Of a stretch of 5,501 bases of DNA, positions 1-5,015 are shown in pieces (positions within the stretch are counted from its first letter, which is position 1; each line of letters starts with the position of its first letter). Source of the DNA: an uncultured Oscillibacter sp. (GTDB taxonomy: Bacteria > Bacillota > Clostridia > Oscillospirales > Oscillospiraceae). The stretch is from the NCBI RefSeq assembly GCF_910579365.1, contig NZ_CAJTUX010000113.1:1-5501 (forward strand), given 5' to 3'. The notes under the pieces were generated by a model. That model made no database searches. It was not told the DNA's origin and worked only from the letters and a program-made list of their open reading frames with translations. The position numbers were made by a program, and so were the translations under genes.

Positions 1-59
1 GCCAGAATGGAGCGTTTACAGAACTGCTTGATAAATTCATACCGTATCAGACGTACCAT
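1..59 (-). CDS. ABC-2 transporter permease, N-terminal fragment (truncated by window edge)
   Basis: Only the first 19 codons are present, reading MVRLIRYEFIKQFCKRSIL. This is the usual start of an ABC-2-type permease: a short basic amphipathic stretch with a Y-E-x-x-K/R core before the first membrane helix. The ATG at 59-57 is preceded by AAGGGG (71-66) at a spacing of 6 bases, which fixes the start. It follows the exporter ATPase gene at 241-1104, so it most likely encodes the membrane partner of that ATPase. The 181-base gap between the two is unusually long for such a pair and is filled by inverted repeats. The membrane helices lie outside the window, so the family call rests on the N-terminus, the ribosome binding site and the neighbouring ATPase. 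Confidence 0.72.
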   Translation of the reverse strand, partial: MVRLIRYEFIKQFCKRSIL

Positions 60-65
60 GGCGTT

Positions 66-71
66 CCCCTT
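66..71 (-). promoter_or_regulatory. Ribosome binding site of the permease gene
   Basis: AAGGGG lies 6 bases upstream of the ATG at 59. It starts within two bases of the foot of the large inverted-repeat stem (outer pairs at 74-77), so folding of that element could affect access to this site. The regulatory role is inference; the site and spacing are seen directly. Confidence 0.7.
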
Positions 72-73
72 TG

Positions 74-216
74 CAATATCGTCAAACAACGTGAAAACCA
101 GCGTCGCTGTTTTTCAGATGGGCAAAGCCCGTCTGCGTGTGAAACACGCTGTGTTTGACGATGAAATCCATATTGAGGCCGCTGAATGCGGCCTGCTGCG
201 GCGTTTACGCCGCAGC
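74..216 (-). ncRNA. Candidate structured RNA or palindromic element between ATPase and permease genes
   Basis: This non-coding-looking segment is packed with inverted repeats. In transcript order they are: a 10-bp perfect GC stem (216-207 with 204-195); an adjacent 7-bp perfect stem with a 5-base loop (194-188 with 182-176); then an 11-bp perfect stem (162-152 with 88-78). The last is extended by 4 pairs (175-172 with 77-74) across a 9-base bulge. It encloses three hairpins: 149-144 with 140-135; 135-132 plus 130-127 with 123-120 plus 118-115 (one C-A mismatch); and 113-109 plus 108-106 with 102-100 plus 98-94 (one bulge). The inner part therefore folds like a cloverleaf with an 11-bp closing stem. 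No long U-tract follows any stem, so it does not look like a simple terminator. It ends one base before the permease ribosome binding site. It could be a cis-regulatory leader, an RNA processing or stabilising element, or a mobile palindromic repeat. I cannot match it to a named RNA family. Confidence 0.5.
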
Positions 217-240
217 GCATGAAAAAGATATTGATCTTAT

Positions 241-1104
241 TCATGCCGTTTGATTATAGTACAAGAACACATCCTCCAGGTTGGGCCGGACAGGCTGTGC
301 GGTCTTGATCGGGCATCCATCCTCAACAATGCGAAGGGTAAACTGTCCGCCCTCCTGTTTCATGTTGCTGACGCAGTACATATCGGTCAGCAGCGCGGCG
401 TCCCCGGCCCCGGCGGTTACATTCCACACCTTGCCCTCGATGTTCCGTTCCAGCGCGGCGGGTGTTCCCTGCATGAGCAGCGTCCCCTGTTTCAGCAGCA
501 GGATTTCCCGTGCGATGCACTCAACATCGGAAACGATGTGAGTTGCCAGCAGGATCGTCCGCCCCTGAGCAAACCGGGAGATCAGGTTCCGAAACCGTAT
601 CCTCTCGCTGGGGTCAAGACCGGCGGTGGGCTCGTCCAGAATCAAAATCTTCGGGTCGGACAGCATGGCCTGCACAATGCCAACACGCTGGCGCATACCG
701 CCGGAGAGCGCACCGATTTTCTTGTCCTGTGCGTCCGTCAGGTTCACCGTGGCAAGCAGCTCCGCAACCCGATCTTGCGCTTCATGGGTGGGAATGTCTT
801 TCAGCGCACACATATAGAACAGAAAATCCTTGACGGTAAAATCCCGGTAGAAGATAGGATACTGCGGCATATAGCCAATTTGGGACAGGAACGCTTTGCC
901 CAGCGTCCTCACATCCTGGCCCTCCACCCGGATCGTACCGCTGTCCCCGCGCAGGATGCCCACAAAGGTATTGATAAGCGTGGTTTTTCCGGCCCCGTTT
1001 TCACCCAGCAGGCCGTACACGCCCTCGGTCAAGGTGGCGGTAAAGTTTTTCAGCGCATATTTTTTCTTGTATTGCTTCGATACGCTTTCAAATGTGATCT
1101 CCAT
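241..1104 (-). CDS. ABC-2-type exporter ATP-binding protein
   Basis: This 287-residue protein is the cytoplasmic ATPase of an ABC exporter (CcmA/BcrA/NatA-like group). All nucleotide-binding motifs are intact: Walker A GENGAGKT (34-41), Q-loop with Q81 in GYMPQ, signature LSGGMRQR (133-140), Walker B ILILDEPT (153-160), D-loop AGLDP, and switch His189. About 80 residues after the H-loop form the C-terminal accessory domain typical of this group, ending LEDVFLYYNQTA. The ATG at 1104 was chosen because MEITFESVSKQY aligns with the usual start of the domain; an upstream extension to 1260 would only read the previous gene out of frame. The gene starts one base after the upstream stop (TAA-C-ATG) and has only a weak GGTGA site (1114-1110), which suggests translational coupling. 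The permease fragment at 59-1 is the likely partner. The substrate is unknown; peptide or drug export or self-protection is family-based inference. Confidence 0.93.
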   Translation of the reverse strand: MEITFESVSKQYKKKYALKNFTATLTEGVYGLLGENGAGKTTLINTFVGILRGDSGTIRVEGQDVRTLGKAFLSQIGYMPQYPIFYRDFTVKDFLFYMCALKDIPTHEAQDRVAELLATVNLTDAQDKKIGALSGGMRQRVGIVQAMLSDPKILILDEPTAGLDPSERIRFRNLISRFAQGRTILLATHIVSDVECIAREILLLKQGTLLMQGTPAALERNIEGKVWNVTAGAGDAALLTDMYCVSNMKQEGGQFTLRIVEDGCPIKTAQPVRPNLEDVFLYYNQTA

Positions 1105-1105
1105 G

Positions 1106-2203
1106 TTATTCACCAAAGGTAAATGTGGACACCAGCGTATCCACTTCACCGATGCTGCCTCCGAGAAGCACCACGGCGGTCTTGGCCTCGTCCAGAAGGT
1201 AAATGCCGGGGATGCGGTAGAAGTATGTTTTATTGGAATTTTGAATGACTTTGGTGGCAATCAGCTTGCCGGAAGCTGCTTCATAGACACGAACGGTCAG
1301 ACTGCCGTCCAAAACGGCGGTGGCGACATAGTCCCCCCGCTCCGAACTGTACACACCGTTGCGGCCCTCGTTCTTGGTCGCGAAGGAGAGCGTGCTTTTG
1401 TCTCCGGTTTTCCGGTCAAGCCAGAGCAGCGTCCTGTCATTGCGGGTAAAGGTCTGCGGGAAAAACAGGCGGTCGGTTCTGCGTTGGATTTCCTCGATGC
1501 TGTAAGAGGACGGCTTCGTGAGCTTCAAATTGCTGCCGTCCAAGGCAAGGCTCCCATAGATGAAAAAACTGTTTTCGCCCTTTTTTGCGGGAATGGACTG
1601 ACCTCCGCCATAGAACATGATCTGACTGTTATCCTGGGAAAACGCAACGCCATCCACAACGGAAATTTGAATCTTGGATGTACCGGCCTTTTTCGTCAAA
1701 TCAAGCAGAGTGGTGAGCTTTTCTTTTTCCAGATCATACAGATACAGTCCGTTCAGGGTGGCGATTGCCAGCTTCTTTCCGTCCGTGGAGACCGCTACAC
1801 CGGTTTCGCTGACCACGAAATCCTCCGTCAAAAGATGATTGACCGCAATTTTCTTGGTCAGCGTAAGGGAGCTGTCATAGATGTACCCCATCATGCCGTC
1901 ATCTCCCATACCGGAGAGAATGTAGCCTTTGTCAATGGCCTGGACCTCAAAGGAGCGCAGGGGTGTTTCCGTTTTGGCCAGCACCGAGCCTGTGGCGGTA
2001 TCATAAAGGTACAGCTTATCCGCCGCTGCGAAAAGTTTTCCATCCCCGGCATAGGCGCACTCCCGGATTTTTCCATCAAAATGGGAAGAATTAAACACAC
2101 ACTTTACGGGGCCGGCTGGCGCCGCCAGAGCGTTGGCTTGTCCGAAAGGCAGCGACGCCAGTGTAAGGAGCGCGGCTAAAAGAAAACAAATCGTCTTTTT
2201 CAT
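1106..2203 (-). CDS. Secreted predicted beta-propeller protein, non-lipidated paralogue
   Basis: This is a 365-residue protein of unknown function. It begins with a Sec signal peptide (MKKTICFLLAALLTLASLPF, then an AxA-type site near ANALAA at 23-28) and has no lipobox Cys, so it is probably released or held by contact. The rest is strand-rich, with repeated blade-like motifs such as KLYLYD (63-68), GLYLYD (152-157) and VRVYE (304-308), consistent with a WD40/quinoprotein-like propeller. It is closely related along its full length to the product of 2250-3422, so the pair arose by tandem duplication. Cys35 and Cys49 match a Cys pair in the paralogue. The start at 2203 follows AAGGAG (2218-2213), with 9 bases between GGAG and the ATG; a longer frame to 2308 lacks this and would put the signal peptide in the interior. 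It sits 46 bases after its paralogue and 1 base before the ABC ATPase. A role as extracellular accessory or ligand-binding subunit is inference. Confidence 0.85.
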   Translation of the reverse strand: MKKTICFLLAALLTLASLPFGQANALAAPAGPVKCVFNSSHFDGKIRECAYAGDGKLFAAADKLYLYDTATGSVLAKTETPLRSFEVQAIDKGYILSGMGDDGMMGYIYDSSLTLTKKIAVNHLLTEDFVVSETGVAVSTDGKKLAIATLNGLYLYDLEKEKLTTLLDLTKKAGTSKIQISVVDGVAFSQDNSQIMFYGGGQSIPAKKGENSFFIYGSLALDGSNLKLTKPSSYSIEEIQRRTDRLFFPQTFTRNDRTLLWLDRKTGDKSTLSFATKNEGRNGVYSSERGDYVATAVLDGSLTVRVYEAASGKLIATKVIQNSNKTYFYRIPGIYLLDEAKTAVVLLGGSIGEVDTLVSTFTFGE

Positions 2204-2239
2204 GTTTGGATTCTCCTTTATACACTTATACATTAAAAT
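2204..2239 (-). repeat. Duplicated leader of the propeller genes, copy 2
   Basis: In transcript order this leader carries ATTTTAATGTATAA, then GTGTATAA, then AGGAGAA before the ATG at 2203. The corresponding stretch before the sister gene (3448-3423) reads ATTTTATTGTATAAGGAGAA. Apart from an 8-base GTGTATAA micro-duplication and a few substitutions the first parts are the same. In the other copy this DNA encodes the last residues of the upstream lipoprotein; here it is non-coding. This points to a tandem duplication whose breakpoint lay inside the upstream lipoprotein gene. Confidence 0.6.
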
Positions 2240-2249
2240 TATGCTGTGT

Positions 2250-3422
2250 TTAAAATTCAAATACAGATACCAGCGTATCAAGTTCGTCGATACTGCCTCC
2301 AAGAACAACTACGGCGGTCTTGGCCCCGTCTAAAAGGTAAATCCTGGGAATACGGTAGAAATATGTGGGATCGGAGTTCTCAATCACTTCGGTGGCAACC
2401 AATTCGCCGGAGGCCACGTCATAGACGCGGACGGTCAGATCGCTGCCCAGAACGGCGGTAGCGACATAGTTTCCCTGCTCCGAGCCGTACACGCCGTCTT
2501 TGCCCTCATCGCTGGCGGAGAAGGAAAGCGTATTGGCGCTGCCGGCTGCCCGGTTGATCCAAAGCAGCGTTCCATCGGCCTGGGTAAAGGTCTGCGGGAA
2601 AAACAACCGGCTGACGCTGCTCTGCATTTCTTCCATTTCATAGTCGGACGGTTTTGTGAGCTTCAGACCGCTGCCATCCACGGCGATGCTCCCATAGATG
2701 GAAAAGCCTTCCTCGCCATCTACCGCGGGAATTGAGCTGCCGCTGCCAAAGAACACGATCTGGCTGTTATTCTGGGCAAAGGCAGCGCCGTTCAGCATGG
2801 AAATACTGATGCTGGCTGTTCCGGCGTTTTGGGCCACGTCCAGGAGGGTAGTCAGGCTCCCGCTTTCCAGGTCATACAGATACAGCCCGCCCAAGGCGGC
2901 GAAGGCCAGCTTCTTTCCGTCCGTGGAGGCCGCTACGCCCCCGGTTTCGCTGACAACAAAATCTCCCTGCAAAAGCTCATTCACCGCGATCTCCTTGTTC
3001 AGAGAGAGCGAGCTGTCGTAGATGTACGCCATCATGCCGCTATCGCCCATGCCGGACAGGACGTAGCCCCCGTCAATGGCCTGCGCTTCAAAGTCGCGCA
3101 GGGGCGCTTCTGCGGTGGCCAGCACCGAGGAAGTCCCAGTGTCGTAGAGGTACAGCTTGTCTGCCAGCACAAAAAGCGTTCCGTTCCCGGCATAGGCGCA
3201 GCTCTGGAGCTTGCCGCCAAACAGGGCGGGGTCGAAGGTGCAGGATGTACCAGCTTGGGAAATGGGCTGGTTCTGCTGCCCGTCAGAGGGCGGGACAGCG
3301 ACCACGGATGTATCGGAGGGGGCGTTTCCCGAAACCGCAGGGGCAGGGGCATCCGTTTTGCCGCAGGCGGACAGCGTCAGGGTAAAAAGCAGCGCCAATG
3401 TCATGCAGAATGTCTTTTTCAT
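2250..3422 (-). CDS. Predicted beta-propeller lipoprotein
   Basis: This 390-residue protein has a lipoprotein signal (MKKTFCMTLALLFTLTLSAC, lipobox LSAC, Cys20), so it should be anchored to the outer face of the membrane. A flexible Pro/Ala/Ser/Gln-rich linker (about 21-58) follows. The strand-rich body (60-390) has recurring blade-like motifs KLYLYD (89-94), GLYLYD (179-184) and VRVYD (331-335), suggesting a WD40/quinoprotein-like propeller. Cys61 and Cys75 are conserved in the paralogue and could form a disulfide. The body is strongly acidic (about 41 Asp/Glu against about 15 Lys/Arg by hand count). The ATG overlaps the upstream stop as ATGA (3422-3419), with AAGGAG at 3436-3431 spaced 8 bases, so translation is probably coupled. 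No enzymatic motif is visible. It may bind the exported compound or a signal and pass it to the transporter or kinase, but that is inference. Confidence 0.88.
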   Translation of the reverse strand: MKKTFCMTLALLFTLTLSACGKTDAPAPAVSGNAPSDTSVVAVPPSDGQQNQPISQAGTSCTFDPALFGGKLQSCAYAGNGTLFVLADKLYLYDTGTSSVLATAEAPLRDFEAQAIDGGYVLSGMGDSGMMAYIYDSSLSLNKEIAVNELLQGDFVVSETGGVAASTDGKKLAFAALGGLYLYDLESGSLTTLLDVAQNAGTASISISMLNGAAFAQNNSQIVFFGSGSSIPAVDGEEGFSIYGSIAVDGSGLKLTKPSDYEMEEMQSSVSRLFFPQTFTQADGTLLWINRAAGSANTLSFSASDEGKDGVYGSEQGNYVATAVLGSDLTVRVYDVASGELVATEVIENSDPTYFYRIPRIYLLDGAKTAVVVLGGSIDELDTLVSVFEF

Positions 3423-4459
3423 GCGCAGTTCTCCTTATACAATAAAATAGAATTGGTCTTAAAGAACGGGGCAGAGGCTCCGCCCTGGGGGACGGCCACA
3501 CAGTAGAAGGTGTGAAACTGCCCCAGCTTGTCCGGGTCGATCACGGCCTCAAGCTCCATGACGCCGCCTTTGCTCAAGGTAATGGAGCGGCAGGTGCTTT
3601 CGTCAAGTTTCACCGGCTGGTGATCCAGGAAAAAAGCGATGCTGTAACTTGTTCCGGCTGTGCCGCACATGGTAAATCGCAGGGTGACGGGAGCGGAGAC
3701 CCGCAGGTTGTCATAGGTGATGCCGCCGTCACAGAAGAACGTATAATAGATTCCACTGTCCAGCGTGTCCATGCTCACGCCGCCCCAGCCGTATTGGGGA
3801 AGCTCGTTTTCCACATACTGCGCTGTGACCTTTTCCTCCCGCGCTTCGCTTTGTGAAAAGATTTCCCGGACAGGCGGAAGGTCTGCATGGGCGGCGGGCG
3901 CATCCACATTGAACTGCAATTCAACACAGGATTCCAGCGTCTTATGATACCAGCCATAGCTGGAGGTGGATTCCATATCCGGCTGGAAGTCCGGGTTGGT
4001 GATGCTCACCACGGTCAGGGCCAGCGTATCGCCGGCGCTGCCGGTCACAGGCTCAAAGAGGAAGGAAAAGCTCTGATCCTCCTTTGCGGGGAAGCTGTGG
4101 CAATACTCATACTCCGCTGTGGTATCGTTCACCTTGTAGGGCTGGGGCTGGCCGTCCAGGAACAGGAGAAACCCAACGGTATCCATCTTGCCGGTGAGGG
4201 AGAATCGGTAGTCCAGCCGAAACTCGCCGCCGTCATAGGAGAATGGCAGACGCTCCCCACTCTCGGAGAAATCAGCCGAAGCAGCTTCGTGGGTGAGCAT
4301 TGCCAGAAATCCGGAATCCTCCTCCGCCGCCTCAAACGGGTTTGCGGCGACAGCCTGTGACGGCGGGGGCGTACTGTCCGGAATGGCATAGTTTCCGCAG
4401 GCGGCGAGGGATAAAAGTGCGCCGCACAGCAGGGGAACGGCAATCAATCGTTTTCGCAT
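3419..4459 (-). CDS. Two-domain beta-rich lipoprotein of unknown function
   Basis: This is a 346-residue protein. The signal MRKRLIAVPLLCGALLSLAAC has a LAAC lipobox (Cys21), so it is a predicted membrane-anchored surface lipoprotein. A Pro/Ala linker (about 24-45) leads to two similar strand-rich halves. Each has a hydrophobic strand followed by a near-identical turn: FLDGQP (100-105) and FLDHQP (277-282). Each is later followed by a strand-rich stretch (FSFLFEPVTGSAGDTLALTV around 131-150; MELEAVIDPD around 301-310). This looks like an internal duplication of an immunoglobulin-like or jelly-roll domain. The start at 4459 was chosen over an upstream ATG at 4501 because it has AGGAGG (4471-4466) at spacing 6 and begins the signal peptide directly. 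It is the first gene after the predicted promoter and operator, and its stop overlaps the next start (ATGA). I recognise no named family. Confidence 0.88.
   Translation of the reverse strand: MRKRLIAVPLLCGALLSLAACGNYAIPDSTPPPSQAVAANPFEAAEEDSGFLAMLTHEAASADFSESGERLPFSYDGGEFRLDYRFSLTGKMDTVGFLLFLDGQPQPYKVNDTTAEYEYCHSFPAKEDQSFSFLFEPVTGSAGDTLALTVVSITNPDFQPDMESTSSYGWYHKTLESCVELQFNVDAPAAHADLPPVREIFSQSEAREEKVTAQYVENELPQYGWGGVSMDTLDSGIYYTFFCDGGITYDNLRVSAPVTLRFTMCGTAGTSYSIAFFLDHQPVKLDESTCRSITLSKGGVMELEAVIDPDKLGQFHTFYCVAVPQGGASAPFFKTNSILLYKENCA
3423..3448 (-). repeat. Duplicated leader of the propeller genes, copy 1 (coding for the preceding lipoprotein's tail)
   Basis: Reading ATTTTATTGTATAAGGAGAA toward the ATG at 3422, this stretch encodes the last residues (ILLYKEN) of the 346-residue lipoprotein and also contains the ribosome binding site AAGGAG (3436-3431) for the next gene. 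A diverged copy lies before the second propeller gene at 2239-2204. Confidence 0.6.
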
Positions 4460-4465
4460 ACATGG

Positions 4466-4471
4466 CCTCCT
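4466..4471 (-). promoter_or_regulatory. Ribosome binding site that sets the lipoprotein start
   Basis: AGGAGG lies 6 bases before the ATG at 4459. An out-of-frame ATG (4463-4461) sits only 2 bases after it and would give only an unrelated frame. The 4459 start gives an ideal lipoprotein signal peptide, so it is preferred. Confidence 0.8.
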
Positions 4472-4487
4472 TTGCTTTGATGGACTA

Positions 4488-4493
4488 AGCATA
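4488..4493 (-). promoter_or_regulatory. Candidate -10 box of the lipoprotein/ABC operon
   Basis: TATGCT fits the TATNNT pattern and would place transcription start near 4481, giving a leader of about 22 bases with the AGGAGG inside. No good -35 hexamer lies 17 bases upstream. Instead the TTGACCG repeats occupy that region, as expected for an activator-dependent promoter. Confidence 0.4.
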
Positions 4494-4501
4494 GCGGCCA
4501 A

Positions 4502-4528
4502 CGGTCAAAATTCGGTCAAGAACGGCAA
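4502..4528 (-). promoter_or_regulatory. Candidate response-regulator operator (TTGACCG direct repeats)
   Basis: Two exact TTGACCG copies (4519-4513 and 4508-4502 on the minus strand) are 11 bases apart. A degenerate TTGCCG (4528-4523) precedes them, with CCG-to-CCG distances of 10 and 11 bases. Same-face direct repeats about one helical turn apart are the usual binding pattern of OmpR/PhoB-family response regulators. They sit just upstream of a -10-like box and downstream of a histidine kinase gene, so control of this operon by the partner regulator is a reasonable inference. Confidence 0.5.
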
Positions 4529-4558
4529 AATGCCGCCCAAGTTTTTTGGGCGGCATTT
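4528..4558 (-). terminator. Rho-independent-type terminator hairpin, possibly bidirectional
   Basis: This is a perfect 13-bp stem (4528-4540 with 4546-4558), very GC-rich in the middle, with a 5-base loop. On the minus strand it is followed by TTTTGCCG, and on the plus strand the arm ends in TTTCGTT, so the T-tracts are weak. It lies about 100 bases after the stop of the unknown gene (4662) and just before the predicted operator, so it probably separates the regulatory genes from the lipoprotein/ABC operon. The stem is certain; termination efficiency is not. Confidence 0.7.
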
Positions 4559-4604
4559 CGTTGTAAACGCCTATCAAATTTCCCCATCGTCAAAACGGCT
4601 GAAT

Positions 4605-4633
4605 GGGCAGTTCCCTATTATTGATAACCGCCC
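4605..4633 (-). other. Small hairpin downstream of the unknown gene
   Basis: As transcribed on the minus strand, GGGCGGTT (4633-4626) can pair with AACTGCCC (4612-4605) across 8 positions with one G-U wobble and a 13-base loop. No U-run follows. It lies 28 bases past the stop at 4662. It could protect the 3' end of the mRNA or be part of the end of an inserted segment; no stronger claim can be made. Confidence 0.35.
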
Positions 4634-4661
4634 GATAAATGAGAAATTTTCTATTAAGTAT

Positions 4662-5015
4662 TTATTTTATGCCTTCTTCCTTGATCTTATAGATTCTAAA
4701 TGCGCAATCCTTTTCCAAACGAATGTTTGCCCAATTTTTCCCAATCTGTCTCACAAAATAATTTTCGTCCTCTGGAAATATCTGTTTTGTCATAAATCTT
4801 AACAGATCCAGCGCTTTGTCAGATTCTTTCAATACAATTTCAAGTGTACTCCATCCATCGATTACAGGTGAATATATTTCATGAATCATATCACAAAACA
4901 AATCGTTTCCGCTAATTGGTATTTTTCTTATGAGGTCCCCCTTCCTGTCTCCAATCAGCATACTCTTTAACTGGGCATATTGTTTGCTGTCAAGCATCAC
5001 TTCATATATTTCCAT
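4662..5015 (-). CDS. Small AT-rich hypothetical protein
   Basis: This 117-residue protein starts MEIYEVMLDSKQYAQL and ends IYKIKEEGIK. It has no signal peptide, membrane helix or motif that I recognise. It appears to be a soluble mixed alpha/beta cytoplasmic protein, with charged helices such as TLEIVLKESDKALDLLRFM in the middle and two Trp. The start is secure: AGGAGG (5026-5021) with 5-base spacing. The ATG lies inside the end of the kinase gene, and the two frames overlap by 14 bases. The coding region is only about 35% GC by hand count of 4681-4980, against about 57-60% in sampled parts of the kinase gene, which suggests separate acquisition. It may be co-expressed with the two-component genes and is followed by the terminator at 4528-4558. 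Size and composition would fit a small immunity or regulatory protein, but I see no basis to assign one. Confidence 0.75.
   Translation of the reverse strand: MEIYEVMLDSKQYAQLKSMLIGDRKGDLIRKIPISGNDLFCDMIHEIYSPVIDGWSTLEIVLKESDKALDLLRFMTKQIFPEDENYFVRQIGKNWANIRLEKDCAFRIYKIKEEGIK

Noticed and set aside
195..216. GC hairpin read as a terminator between ATPase and permease
   Set aside because: No T-run follows on the minus strand (it is followed by another hairpin), and a full stop here would separate two subunits of one transporter. It is better treated as part of the structured element.
7..222. Plus-strand open frame of 71 codons across the permease start and hairpin element
   Set aside because: It overlaps the convincing permease start on the other strand and covers the inverted repeats. 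There is no good ribosome binding site before its ATG. Openness is explained by the palindromes.
250..1122. Plus-strand open frame of 290 codons
   Set aside because: It is fully antisense to the ABC ATPase, whose motifs are complete. The plus-strand product shows no domain, and it is again a shadow frame.
1104..1260. Longer N-terminus for the ABC ATPase (start at 1260)
   Set aside because: The extra 52 residues are the previous gene read out of frame and do not resemble any ABC N-terminal extension; MEITFESVSK is the normal domain start.
896..2179. Plus-strand open frame of 427 codons
   Set aside because: It lies antisense to the ABC ATPase and the second propeller gene, both with clear family features or a close paralogue, signal peptide and ribosome binding site. 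Its translation has no recognisable domain. It is a GC-bias shadow.
2204..2249. Internal promoter in the 46-base gap between propeller genes
   Set aside because: TATAAG- and CATAAT-like hexamers occur, but no -35 lies at a sensible distance, and the TATAA pieces are explained by the duplicated leader and its 8-base repeat.
2829..3506. Plus-strand open frame of 225 codons
   Set aside because: It is antisense to the propeller lipoprotein; the minus-strand gene has a lipobox, a ribosome binding site and a close paralogue.
4530..4802. Plus-strand open frame of 90 codons
   Set aside because: It begins inside the terminator stem, has no ribosome binding site, and is antisense to the small gene, which has a strong one. 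AT-rich DNA here gives chance frames.
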